This document shows positions 29,510 through 37,962 of a stretch of 40,324 nt of DNA, piece by piece. Numbering within the stretch: position 1 is the first letter of the stretch; each line of letters opens with the position of its first letter. The notes beneath the pieces are model-generated. The model did not search any database. It was not told the DNA's origin and saw only the letters and a program-made list of their open reading frames with translations. The position numbers were made by a program, and so were the translations under genes. This DNA comes from a virus: positions 1 through 40,324 of IMG/VR virus record IMGVR_UViG_3300017989_000211, one strand, 5' to 3'.

Positions 29510-30118
29510 GTGGCCGAGTCGAAAAAATCCGCAGGGGCGGGTTTGCAACCCGCCCGGTCAAAGCCCGAGCCCAACCTGCTTGATCCCGACGAGGGGGCCT
29601 TCGGCATCGGGCCGTACTTCGAGGGCGCGCACAGAAAGCGCTTCTTCGTTCGGCCGCTGAAGATGCGGGACCTCATCGAGCAGGATTCCTCGCAGCCCCC
29701 GCCCGGCCTGGACCTCGCGCCCGATGAGTGGCGCATGCTGAACCTGCTCTCGCGCCGCACGAGCATCGAGGGGATCCCCGACGAGTCGATCACGCCCGAG
29801 TTCATACTCGATCTGGATCCGGACGACCGCTACGACATCGACGAGGCCATCGAAAGGCAGGTGAAGCGCCTCAGGCCCTTTCGATCCGGAAGCCTCGAGC
29901 GATTCGTCAAGCGGCAGCTCGCCCAGCAGGCCGGGGCCGAGCGCGAAGAGGCCGAGGCCGCCAAGGCGCGGCTCGGCAAGATCGCTGACCGACGCCGCGA
30001 AAAACGCGCGGATGACGGTGCTGGTGCTGACCAAGCAGGGCCTGGCGATGGAGGCGGTCCTGGAGATGACCCTGCCCGAGGCGGACAAATGGATGGAGGC
30101 GACCAGGGCGCTGGATAA
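29510..30118 (+). CDS. Tail assembly chaperone (Mu gp41-like), zero-frame product
   Basis: A 202-residue frame from GTG 29510 (AGGAGG at 29499-29504). Residues about 8-16 are encoded by a REP-like palindrome. The conserved part runs from about 35 to 155 (RKRFFVRPLKMRDLIEQ, WRMLNLLSRRTSIEGIPDE, ERQVKRLRPFRSGSLERFV). After about residue 160 the frame becomes a low-complexity, G/D/A-rich run, which suggests that the ribosome normally changes frame or terminates. Tail chaperones of this kind coat the tape measure protein. Confidence 0.75.
   Translation: MAESKKSAGAGLQPARSKPEPNLLDPDEGAFGIGPYFEGAHRKRFFVRPLKMRDLIEQDSSQPPPGLDLAPDEWRMLNLLSRRTSIEGIPDESITPEFILDLDPDDRYDIDEAIERQVKRLRPFRSGSLERFVKRQLAQQAGAEREEAEAAKARLGKIADRRREKRADDGAGADQAGPGDGGGPGDDPARGGQMDGGDQGAG
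29531..29555 (+). repeat. REP-like palindrome (GCAG head, GGGTTT core) in the chaperone gene
   Basis: gcaggggcgggtttgcaacccgccc in frame seven codons after the start. Confidence 0.75.
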
Positions 30119-30128
30119 GATGAAGTAG
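29999..30128 (+). CDS. Frameshifted extension of the tail chaperone (gp41'-like)
   Basis: From about 29970 the frame +1/-2 relative to the 29510 gene carries normal protein: DAAKNARMTVLVLTKQGLAM then EAVLEMTLPEADKWMEATR and a TAG stop at 30126-30128. A run of five As (30000-30004, codons GAA AAA) lets tRNA-Lys re-pair after a -2 slip, giving a fused product of about 206 residues. Mu tail genes are known to use a -2 frameshift here. The stop is in the GTAG head of the next repeat. An alternative is a separate 38-residue gene from ATG 30012. Confidence 0.6.
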
Positions 30129-30150
30129 GGGCGGGTTTCAAACCCGCCCG
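30125..30150 (+). repeat. GTAG-headed palindrome (GGGTTT core)
   Basis: Its TAG (30126-30128) ends the frameshifted chaperone; the tape measure gene starts 17 bases later. Confidence 0.8.
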
Positions 30151-30167
30151 GATTGGATCGACCTGAA

Positions 30168-31964
30168 ATGTCCGACATGAAAATCGCCGCGCAGTTCAGC
30201 CTCAGGCAGAACGTGTCCTCCGAGTTTAGGCGCATCTCCGGAGATTTCCGCCGGCTGGTCGGCGAGTCCGAGGAGGCGCAGAAGCATTTCCGGGGCATGG
30301 GCCGCGACCTGGCCTACGCGGCAGGCTCGGCGGTGCTGTTCAAAAAATCCCTGGACGCGGCCCTTGGCGGGTACCGCGCGGCCAAACCGATCCAAACAGC
30401 CACGCTCCGCGTGGAGGCCGAGCTCTTCCGCAAGGACAAATCCCTCGAGGACCTCATGCACTGGACGCGCGAGGCCAGAAAGGGCGCGTTCACGGTGCAG
30501 GCCAAGGTGCCCGGGGACATGGCCGAGGCCCTGGAGCTGACCAGGCTCATGCTCAAGGCCGGCGCGCCGCGCGAGTCGGTCATCGGTCCCAAGGGCGGGG
30601 CCATGGCCGCCGCGTACCTCTCGGCCACCGAGGAGGCGGCCGGGCTCTCCAAGACCGAGGCCGGGAAGATCATGGTTTCGGTCGGCACGATCTTCGAGCG
30701 CCTCGACGACCTGGTCTCCGTGGCCGACTACATCTCCCGCGCCAGCCACACGGCCAACGCGGAGGTCTCGGACCTGTCCACGGCCCTGGCGTACGTGGGA
30801 TCGGACGCGCGCGAGGCCAAGCACGGCCTCGATGACGTGGTGCCCCTGTTCGTGTCCATGACCAAGTTCGGCGTGCCCTCCTCCATGATCGGCACGAGCC
30901 TGCGCCAGTTCTACGCGTCCATGCTCGGCCGCAGTTCAGACGCGACCAAGATGTTCGCCGAGCACGGCCTGAGCTTTTTCGAGGGCGGCAAATACAAGGG
31001 CATGCCCGCGATCGTCGAGATGCTGCGCGGGGCCTACGCGGGCATGAGCGACGAGGAGGCGGCCCGCTTTTCCGAGACCGTGTTCGGGATCCGGGGCAAA
31101 AAGGTGAAGTCGGTTTTCACGGCCACCGGCAGCGCGTCCATCGAGGCGATCAATCACGAGATCGAAACGCAGATGGATTTGTGGCAGCGGGTGGAGTATG
31201 CGCTTCGGGGCGCGGACATGCAGGCCGAGGCGCTAAAGGGCACCGCGCGCACGACCGTGGGCCTGCTCTTCGAGCCGGCCACAACGGGCGCGGCAAAGCT
31301 GCTGGGCGAGATCAACAAGATTCCGGCCGCGCTGGGCGAGGCGGCGCTGGAGCATCCGGGCATCGCGGCAGGGACCACGTGGGGCACCCTGGGCCTGACC
31401 GCGCTTGCAGGCGGGGCGGCCTCGTTCTTTTTGGGCCGCGCCGGGTACCGGGGGCTCTCCGGCCTGCGCGCGATCGGCGGTTGGCGAAGCCTGCTCTCGG
31501 GCGGCTCCCTTGCCGGGGGCGTGGCCACGGGCAAGGCCCTGGAAAAGACCGCCGGCGTGCAGCCGGTGTTCGTGACCAATTTCTCGGACATGCCCGCAGG
31601 GCTCGGGGCCGCCGGCGCGGTCGGCGCGGGCTCCATGCTCGGAAGCGCCGGCGGCGGCGCGGCCGCCGGAGTCGGGGCAAAGGCCCTGCTGGCCGGCGCG
31701 GGCAAGATCGCGCTGCCGGTCGCCGTGGTCGGCGGGCTGACCCTGCTCGCGGACCGCCTGGCCGACCGCATCTCGCAGACGGTGGGCGAGGCCCGCTCCG
31801 AGCGCGAGCGCGAGGGCCGCGAGTTGGGCCTGGAGGGAAAACAGCTTCAGATCTACGTGTACGACGGGCGCATCGAGACGCGCGCGACCGGCATAGACAA
31901 GCCGCGCGTGCAGATGAGGCGCATCTCCGGCGCGCAGTCCAGCTCCGGAACTTTTGCGAGGTAG
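30168..31964 (+). CDS. Tail tape measure protein
   Basis: A 598-residue protein that sets tail length and occupies the tail lumen. The TP901-type core spans about 85-340 (MAEALELTRLMLKAGAPRES, TALAYVGSDAREAKHGLDDV, FVSMTKFGVPSSMIG). The last third has Ala/Gly-rich hydrophobic stretches (about 395-425 and 470-530) typical of the membrane-crossing part. It is short for a contractile phage, so the tail should be short. ATG 30168 is chosen; TTG 30153 and ATG 30177 are possible. Confidence 0.88.
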   Translation: MSDMKIAAQFSLRQNVSSEFRRISGDFRRLVGESEEAQKHFRGMGRDLAYAAGSAVLFKKSLDAALGGYRAAKPIQTATLRVEAELFRKDKSLEDLMHWTREARKGAFTVQAKVPGDMAEALELTRLMLKAGAPRESVIGPKGGAMAAAYLSATEEAAGLSKTEAGKIMVSVGTIFERLDDLVSVADYISRASHTANAEVSDLSTALAYVGSDAREAKHGLDDVVPLFVSMTKFGVPSSMIGTSLRQFYASMLGRSSDATKMFAEHGLSFFEGGKYKGMPAIVEMLRGAYAGMSDEEAARFSETVFGIRGKKVKSVFTATGSASIEAINHEIETQMDLWQRVEYALRGADMQAEALKGTARTTVGLLFEPATTGAAKLLGEINKIPAALGEAALEHPGIAAGTTWGTLGLTALAGGAASFFLGRAGYRGLSGLRAIGGWRSLLSGGSLAGGVATGKALEKTAGVQPVFVTNFSDMPAGLGAAGAVGAGSMLGSAGGGAAAGVGAKALLAGAGKIALPVAVVGGLTLLADRLADRISQTVGEARSEREREGRELGLEGKQLQIYVYDGRIETRATGIDKPRVQMRRISGAQSSSGTFAR

Positions 31965-31967
31965 CTC

Positions 31968-33179
31968 ATGGCCGGGTGGAAAATCCAGACAGCCTCCTAC
32001 AAGGGCGTGGCGTTCGAGTGGATCCGCGCGTCCGGACGATGGGAGGAGCGCGCCCAGGTCACCGAGTATCCCGACCGCGACGGCGCGAGCATCCAGCGCC
32101 TGGGCTCGGCCCCGCTCGACGAGACCCTGACCATCATCGTTCGCAACGCCGAATATCCGGCGCGGTTCAACGCGCTGATGCGAGCGGTGCGCGACCGCGA
32201 GCCGGGGCGCTTCGTGCATCCGGCCTGGGGATCTTTCAGCAACGTGCACGCCCTGCTGGTCGAGTACGACGCGGGCGTCGAGGTGGGGATCAACGCGGTG
32301 GCCGCACGCGTGCGGTTTGTGCAGGCCGACAAGCCCGCTACGGTCGCGCCGGCGGCGGCATCGCCGACGGCCACGGCCGGCGAGGGCCGCGCCGAGGTCC
32401 AGGCCGCAATCGGCCAGAGCTACGACTACTCGCTTCCGACCTCGGCATGGTCCCGCGCGCAGAACTCGCTGCTTGCCGCGCTTCGCCAATTCACCAACTA
32501 CGGCCTGCTGACCAGCTACTACATCGAAACGTGCCTGGAGAACGTGGACGTGTGGTCCGGACGCCTGGCCGACGGGATCGACGCGTGGCTGGACGCGGCC
32601 CAGGACGTGTCGACCTCGGTGCCGGACCTGATCCAGGGGTTAAGCGACGGGCTCCGGGAGATCCTCGACGCGCTCAAGCGCGACCGGGGTCTCTCCCGCG
32701 ATTTGATGGACGGCCTCGAGGACGGCTCGGGCAGCGCGCCGTCGGACCCGGCCTACGCCGCGTACTACGCGACCGCGAGCTCGTGCCGCCTGGGCCTGTG
32801 CCGCCGCGCCTGCGAGCTGCTGGACCTGTACGCCCAGGACATGACCGCAAACGAGGTCGAGCGGACGGCGGCCATCGTGCGCCTGGGCCTTGGCCGCGCG
32901 GCCAATGCGATGCGCGTCCTGTTCGCGTCATCGGCCGCGAACCCGGCCGAGTCCCTGGAGGCCTCGGCCGCCGAGGTCCTGGTCTTTGCCGAGCGCGCCA
33001 AGGCCGCGCGCCCGCCGGTGATCCAAATCGAGGTCGCAACCGAGAGGCCCCTGGTCCTGATCGCGCACGAGCTCTACGGCGACCACTCGCGCGATCAGGA
33101 GCTGATGCGGCTAAACCCCGACATCGTCAACCCGGCCTTCGTGCCGGCGGGCGCGATGCTCCAGGCGTACGCGTCATGA
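31968..33179 (+). CDS. N: DNA circulation/tail protein N (Mu gpN-like)
   Basis: A 403-residue protein with an N-terminal DNA_circ_N domain (about 1-100: FEWIRASGRWEERAQVTEYP, DRDGASIQRLGSAPL). The centre is helical. The C-terminus (about 365-403) has a LysM-like piece, VLIAHELYGDHSRDQELM then LNPDIVNPAFVPAGAML, usual for this family. In Mu, N belongs to the tail/baseplate and to the injected DNA complex. Confidence 0.87.
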   Translation: MAGWKIQTASYKGVAFEWIRASGRWEERAQVTEYPDRDGASIQRLGSAPLDETLTIIVRNAEYPARFNALMRAVRDREPGRFVHPAWGSFSNVHALLVEYDAGVEVGINAVAARVRFVQADKPATVAPAAASPTATAGEGRAEVQAAIGQSYDYSLPTSAWSRAQNSLLAALRQFTNYGLLTSYYIETCLENVDVWSGRLADGIDAWLDAAQDVSTSVPDLIQGLSDGLREILDALKRDRGLSRDLMDGLEDGSGSAPSDPAYAAYYATASSCRLGLCRRACELLDLYAQDMTANEVERTAAIVRLGLGRAANAMRVLFASSAANPAESLEASAAEVLVFAERAKAARPPVIQIEVATERPLVLIAHELYGDHSRDQELMRLNPDIVNPAFVPAGAMLQAYAS

Positions 33180-33261
33180 CCCTTCGACTACGCTCAGGGT
33201 GGACGGACGGTCGACGGTTGACGGTGATTCCCGTAGGGGCGGGTTTAAAACCCGCCCGTAC
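33180..33261 (+). repeat. Composite in the N-P gap: CCTTCGA element, heptamers, GTAG palindrome
   Basis: cccttcgactacgctcaggg (33180-33199), starting directly after the stop, then GTCGACG-type units (33199-33230), then gtaggggcgggttt...cccgcccgtac (33233-33261). All three repeat classes lie in one 107-base gap. Confidence 0.8.
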
Positions 33262-33286
33262 AAAACCCGGCCGCGAGGGACAATAG

Positions 33287-34285
33287 ATGACCGATCCCGA
33301 CGCCATCACGATCCTGTGCTCCGGCCGCGAGCTGACCGGCTGGACGCGCTTCGAGGCCGAAAGCCACGTGCTGGTGCCCGCCGACGCGTTTTCCGTGGAG
33401 CTCGGCGCGCTGGCCGACGGCGACATGGCGCTGCTGCGCGAGCTTGGCGACGTCCAGATCCGCATAGGGTCCGAGACGATCTTCACCGGGCGAATCGACG
33501 AGGTCGCAGACTCCGGCGGCGCCGGGTACGCGGCCACGTCGATCGACGGCCGCGACAACGCGGCGGACCTGGTCGACGGCGAGATCCCGCCGGTCGACAT
33601 GGCCTCGGCCACGATCCTCCAGCTTGCACGCGCGGCCTGCTCGGGCTTCGGCGTGGCGGTTCTCTCCGAGACAGGCGCGGCCGAAAGCAGGACCGCCGCC
33701 CGCAAGTCCAACCCGGGCGAGACGGCCTGGGACCTGATCGACCGCTACGCGCGCAAGGCCGGCGCGTTCGCCCGCATGGACGCTCGCGGGCGCCTGGTGC
33801 TGTTTGAACCGGACTACGACCAAGGCCCGGCCTTCGAGATCGTGCGCCGGATCGCGCAGGATACATCGGGAAACAACGCCGTGTCCTGGGCCGCGCGCTT
33901 CTCGCGCGTGCGCTACTCGCACGTGACCGTGACCGGCCGCACCGAGGAGGTCTCCCATACCGCGACCGATTCGGAGCTGACGGCCGCCGGGATCTACCGG
34001 CCCCGCGCCATCGCCGACTACGAGATCGAGACGATCGCGGCCGCTCGCACGCGTGCGCAGCGGGAGATTGCGCTGGGCCGGGTGCGCGGCCTGTCTGTCC
34101 GCTACACGCTCGACGGGTTCCGCGACGGCTCGGGCAACCTGTTTGCGGCGGACACCGTCTGCCGCGTGACCGACGAGCGCCTGGGACTGGACGAGGATCT
34201 GTACGTGGTCTCGACCCGCTACGCATGCGACGAGACCGGGCGCAGCACGGAGGTGACGGTGTGCCGCAAGGGGTCCCTGTCGTGA
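33287..34285 (+). CDS. P: Baseplate hub protein (Mu gpP-like, gp44)
   Basis: A 332-residue hub protein of the Mu gp44 type (gp27-like fold): LCSGRELTGWTRFEAESHVL, IRIGSETIFTGRIDEV, NPGETAWDLIDRYARKAG and a C-terminal SVRYTLDGFRDGSGNLF. It links the tube to the spike. The end overlaps the spike gene by four bases. Confidence 0.9.
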   Translation: MTDPDAITILCSGRELTGWTRFEAESHVLVPADAFSVELGALADGDMALLRELGDVQIRIGSETIFTGRIDEVADSGGAGYAATSIDGRDNAADLVDGEIPPVDMASATILQLARAACSGFGVAVLSETGAAESRTAARKSNPGETAWDLIDRYARKAGAFARMDARGRLVLFEPDYDQGPAFEIVRRIAQDTSGNNAVSWAARFSRVRYSHVTVTGRTEEVSHTATDSELTAAGIYRPRAIADYEIETIAAARTRAQREIALGRVRGLSVRYTLDGFRDGSGNLFAADTVCRVTDERLGLDEDLYVVSTRYACDETGRSTEVTVCRKGSLS

Positions 34286-34875
34286 GCGCGCTGGTCGAGA
34301 TAATCCGGGCCGAGGCCGAGCGGGCCGTTCGCGCGATCAAGCGTTTTCCGGCGCGGGTCGCCCTGACCCTGGTCAAGGCCGCCGCGACCGAGCTGGTCGC
34401 CCAGGAGCGGGCATCGGGCGAAAGCGGCGGCGCGGCCAAGCCGGTGATCCAGCCCCTGGGCCTGTTCGTGCGCGCCAAGGCGGGGGACAAGGCGCTTCGC
34501 ATTTTCGAGGACGGCGAGCCCGGCGCGGTCGTGCTGCTGCCGATCGGCAATCCGCCGGCGGCCGTGATCGCGGCCATGGCCGAGCAGGACCTGGTCCTGT
34601 GGTCCGGCGAGCGCGTGCACTTTTCGGCCGACGCCTCGGGCAACGTGGAGGTGCCGGGAATCACGGTCAAGCTGACCGACACGGCAAACACCGGCGTCGC
34701 GCGGATCGGCGATACGGTGCAGTCGATCATGCCGCTCGACCCGGTGTTCTGGACCTGGGTTGCGGCGGTCCACGCCACGCTGGGTGGAGCGGTGTGGACG
34801 GCTCCGCCGCCGCCGACGACGCTCGGCGGCGAGATCACGACCGGCTCGACCAAGGTGGAGGCGGACCCGGTATGA
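34282..34875 (+). CDS. Baseplate spike protein (Mu gp45-like)
   Basis: A 197-residue protein in the gp45 position. The N-terminus is helical; residues 60-130 form the OB-like part (AKPVIQPLGLFVRAKAGDKA, then VLLPIGNPPAAVIA), and the rest a repetitive beta needle (FSADASGNVEVPGITVKLTD). No HxH iron site is obvious at the tip. It pierces the outer membrane. GTG start 34282. Confidence 0.8.
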   Translation: MSALVEIIRAEAERAVRAIKRFPARVALTLVKAAATELVAQERASGESGGAAKPVIQPLGLFVRAKAGDKALRIFEDGEPGAVVLLPIGNPPAAVIAAMAEQDLVLWSGERVHFSADASGNVEVPGITVKLTDTANTGVARIGDTVQSIMPLDPVFWTWVAAVHATLGGAVWTAPPPPTTLGGEITTGSTKVEADPV

Positions 34876-34910
34876 GATTGCGGATTGGAGATTGTGGATT
34901 GTGGATTGCG
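34876..34910 (-). repeat. CAATCCG heptamer array on the minus strand (5 units)
   Basis: gattgcg, gattgga, gattgtg, gattgtg, gattgcg fill the gap between the gp45 stop and the GAGGGG ribosome site of gp46. Confidence 0.8.
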
Positions 34911-34918
34911 GAGGGGCC

Positions 34919-35332
34919 ATGGGCTACCGGCACGTGATCGACCCGGCGACCGGCGACAACCTGCTCGACGCCACCGGCGCGCTGGTTCGCGATTCGGGAC
35001 CGGACCCGGCGATCGTGTTGAACATGCGCGTGGCGCGCGGCTCGTGGTGGGCGAATCCGGACATCGGCAACCGCCTGGCCGAGATCCGGCTGCTCGACGA
35101 CGAGGCGGTCACGAGGGCCGAGGACGCGGTGCACGAGGCCCTGGACTACCTGGTCGAATCCGGCGAGATCGAATCGCTCGGGGTCGAGGCCGTGGCGGTC
35201 GAGCCCGGCGACGCGATCAAGCTGCGAGGCCGCACCTGGACCGCGACCTCCAGCGGCCTGGTGGTCCGCGTCTGGTTTAACGAGGGCGAGGCGCGCCGCC
35301 TGGCCTGGGAGCAGTTCGTGAGGGTGGGATAG
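34919..35332 (+). CDS. Baseplate protein (Mu gp46-like)
   Basis: A 137-residue gp46-family protein (gp25-like wedge): NMRVARGSWWANPDIGNRLA, RAEDAVHEALDYLVESGEIE and the end LAWEQFVRV. ATG 34919 follows GAGGGG. It is a wedge component that starts sheath assembly. Confidence 0.85.
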   Translation: MGYRHVIDPATGDNLLDATGALVRDSGPDPAIVLNMRVARGSWWANPDIGNRLAEIRLLDDEAVTRAEDAVHEALDYLVESGEIESLGVEAVAVEPGDAIKLRGRTWTATSSGLVVRVWFNEGEARRLAWEQFVRVG

Positions 35333-35337
35333 CGATG

Positions 35338-35515
35338 GTGGACAGTCGACGGTTGACCCCTCGAATCCGCTCGGGCAGGCGGTGGATGGTGTAGGGGCAA
35401 CCCCCCGTGGTTGCCCAGGGCAGGCGGTGGACGGTGTAGGGGCAACCCCCCGTGGTTGCCCAGGGCAGGCGGTGGACGGTGATTTTCGTAGGGGCGTATG
35501 GCCATACGCCCCTAC
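35338..35515 (+). repeat. Large composite repeat between gp46 and gp47
   Basis: Heptamers (gtggaca, gtcgacg, gttgacc; 35338-35358), a CCCTCGA...CTCGGG element (35357-35375), two copies of the GTAG CAACC/GGTTG element (35391-35425 and 35436-35470, 45-base period), and a perfect palindrome with GTAG heads (35488-35515). The gp47 start lies 15 bases after it. Confidence 0.85.
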
Positions 35516-35530
35516 ATGGGCGGAAGGCGG

Positions 35531-36805
35531 ATGAAAAACTACGCTGAATTGTTGGACCTGGCCCTGACGGCGGCCAAAAACCTGATCGAGTCCGTGGACA
35601 CCAACACCGACTCGGACCTGTACGCGCGCCTGGCGGCGGCGGCCAAAATCGGCGAGTGCATGGGCAAGGAGATCGAATTCACCCGCCGGCAGATCCACCC
35701 GCAGGGCGCAACCTACGAGTATCTGCGCAAGCACGGCGTGCGCGTGAACCAGGCCCCGAACCCGGCCACCGGCAGCACGGGCACGGTCACCATCGAGGGC
35801 ACCCCGGCGTCCACCCAGGCTGCCGGGTCCGAATTCACCGACGCCGACGGTTTGCGCGGCCAGACCACGGCCATTGCGACCATCCCGGCCGGAGGCTCGG
35901 TGACGGTGGCGGCCGAATCCATCGACACCGGCGGCGACGTGAACTGGCCCGACGAGACCGCGTTCACGCTCACCAGCCCGGCTGCCGGGATCGACGCCGA
36001 GTGCGAGGCGGCCTCCGATTTTGCCGGCGGCATCGGCGAGGAGACCCAGCCCGAGTTTTTGGAGCGGCACCTGAACCGGCTGCAAAAGACGGCGATCGGC
36101 GACAACGCGCCGGCGTTCGAGGAGTGGGGCGGCGAGGTCGAGGGCGTGGACACCGCGACCGCCTTCGAGCTTCGGCGCGGCCTGGGCACCTGCGACCTGT
36201 GCCCGACCGCCGAGTACGGCGCGCACGTGGGCGCGGCCACCCTGACCGCCGTGCAGACCGCGATTGACGAGAACAGGACCGTGTGCGCAGCCGACTGCGA
36301 GGCGACCGATTTCGACGCCCTGGCCACCGACCTCACGTTCCAGGTGCAGTTCGACGAGGGGTACGAATTCTCCGACATCGGCGCAAACAAGACCGTGCAG
36401 GCCGGGTCCACGGTCAGCGAAGTGCTGGTGGACAGCGTCGCGGACCTGGACGCGGGCGACTACGTGGTGGTCAACGAGCAGTGCCGGGTGATCGAGTCGA
36501 TCGACGCGGTGGCGGTCTCGTTCACCGTCACCGAGCCGTTTACCTCCGCGCCCAACGCGGCGGACGTCGTCTACCCGGGCTCGCCCTCGTGGACCGAGGT
36601 CTACGACGCGGCGACCGGCTACGTCGACGGCCTCGCGCCCGGCGAGGACCTGGTGCTCAAAAAGCTGGACCGCGCCGTCGCCAACGTGGACTCCGTGGTC
36701 AACTTCACGACGGTCGCCCCGGCAGCCGACGTGTCGCCCACCGTGGACTCGGTCACCATCGAGCGGGTGACCTGCGGCGACGTGACCATCGAGGAGATGC
36801 CGTGA
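35531..36805 (+). CDS. Baseplate J-like protein (Mu gp47-like)
   Basis: A 424-residue wedge protein of the baseplate J family: LYARLAAAAKIGECMGKEIE, then AGSEFTDADGLRGQTTAIAT, PAGGSVTVAAESIDTGGDVN and GGIGEETQPEFLERHLNRLQ. The middle (about 200-330) contains an extra beta region. Start ATG 35531 (MKNYAELL) is preferred over a start inside the repeat at 35498. Confidence 0.85.
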   Translation: MKNYAELLDLALTAAKNLIESVDTNTDSDLYARLAAAAKIGECMGKEIEFTRRQIHPQGATYEYLRKHGVRVNQAPNPATGSTGTVTIEGTPASTQAAGSEFTDADGLRGQTTAIATIPAGGSVTVAAESIDTGGDVNWPDETAFTLTSPAAGIDAECEAASDFAGGIGEETQPEFLERHLNRLQKTAIGDNAPAFEEWGGEVEGVDTATAFELRRGLGTCDLCPTAEYGAHVGAATLTAVQTAIDENRTVCAADCEATDFDALATDLTFQVQFDEGYEFSDIGANKTVQAGSTVSEVLVDSVADLDAGDYVVVNEQCRVIESIDAVAVSFTVTEPFTSAPNAADVVYPGSPSWTEVYDAATGYVDGLAPGEDLVLKKLDRAVANVDSVVNFTTVAPAADVSPTVDSVTIERVTCGDVTIEEMP

Positions 36806-37926
36806 CCAGGCTCTACGGAGACAGGCGAACCTTCGACGACGAGACGATCGGCGCGGCCCCGCGCGGATGGTCGGTCTCCCCGGCGGGCTCGATTCTTGTC
36901 GCGGCGGATCCGGAGCCGGGCAGCCTGGGCGGCAACGTGGTCGAGCAATTTAACGCGGGCGCTTCGACCTACGCCAACCGGTATTTGCCCGAGACCTACG
37001 ACGGGCCGATCCTGCGCGTGCGCGCCCGCATGCGCGCCGAGATACTCAACCCGGCGGCGCACCACCACCATTTTTCGCTGAACGTGTCCAACGCGGCCCA
37101 CCGCGCGGCCTGTGTGAGCTTCGACTGCAACGGGGATCTGTACTACAACGACGCCGACGGCGACAACAATCTGATCCAGACCTTCGAATCGCTTAGATGG
37201 TACGACGTGGAGCTTTGGCTCTACATGGCCCGCCAGCGCTACGACGTGTGGATCGACGGCGCGCGGGTCGTAACCGGCGCGAGCTTCGAGGACCCGGCCG
37301 AGAACATCACCTACGTGCTGCTGTTTGCCTCCCCGAACCTGCGCGGCTGGTTCGACGACGTTCGGATCGACGCGTACCCGGGCCGCTACCACCGGGCCCT
37401 GGAGCAGCTCCACCCGCCGGGCGCGTACCCGTCCGACGATCCGGACTCCGTGCACTACAACGCGACCCTGGCCGAGTCGCTGATCTTCGAGGAGCTGTCC
37501 GAGGAGCTGGCCGAGGCGCGCCTGGACGCGTTCCCGCAGACCGCGCGGGACTCGATCCCGGACTGGGAGACGGCCTACGGCCTGGCGGCCGGCGCGGCCA
37601 TGACCCTGCAAAACCGGCGCGACCAGATCATCTCCAAGGAGCGCGAGACCCCGGAGATGACCGTGCAGGTCTTCAAGGACATCATCGAGCCGTACATGGG
37701 CTACGAACCCGACATTTACGAGCGCGCGGGTTACTCGGTGCACGGGGACAAAATCTGGAAGTTCTCGGTGATCGAGGACCCATTGCAGCTCAAGACCGGA
37801 TACGACCACGAGGCGTGCCTGCGCGCGGCGCTCAAAATCAAACCCGGATGGGCGGACCTGGCGATGGGCCGGTCCGGATTCATCCTGAACCAGAGCCAGC
37901 TCAACCGCGACCTGCTGGCCAAGTAG
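36802..37926 (+). CDS. Baseplate gp48-like protein fused to an N-terminal lectin-like domain
   Basis: A 374-residue protein from GTG 36802. Residues about 1-195 form a jelly-roll-like domain of the concanavalin/LamG type: SRVRARMRAEI-like strands (ILRVRARMRAEIL), HHHHFSLNVSN, RQRYDVWIDGARVVTG, LRGWFDDVRIDAY. Residues about 196-374 are the gp48/DUF2313 domain: YHRALEQLHPPGAYPSD, EELAEARLDAFPQTA, DSIPDWETAYGL. In Mu, gp48 is only the second half and links baseplate to fibres. The extra domain may bind sugar on the host surface (inferred). The TAG stop is in the next GTAG head. Confidence 0.8.
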   Translation: MTRLYGDRRTFDDETIGAAPRGWSVSPAGSILVAADPEPGSLGGNVVEQFNAGASTYANRYLPETYDGPILRVRARMRAEILNPAAHHHHFSLNVSNAAHRAACVSFDCNGDLYYNDADGDNNLIQTFESLRWYDVELWLYMARQRYDVWIDGARVVTGASFEDPAENITYVLLFASPNLRGWFDDVRIDAYPGRYHRALEQLHPPGAYPSDDPDSVHYNATLAESLIFEELSEELAEARLDAFPQTARDSIPDWETAYGLAAGAAMTLQNRRDQIISKERETPEMTVQVFKDIIEPYMGYEPDIYERAGYSVHGDKIWKFSVIEDPLQLKTGYDHEACLRAALKIKPGWADLAMGRSGFILNQSQLNRDLLAK

Positions 37927-37948
37927 GGGCGGGTTTGCGACCCGCCCG
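37923..37948 (+). repeat. GTAG-headed palindrome (GGGTTT core)
   Basis: gtaggggcgggtttgcgacccgcccg; the TAG is the stop of gp48. The ribosome site of the fibre gene follows. Confidence 0.8.
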
Positions 37949-37962
37949 AGAGAGGCTGCAAG

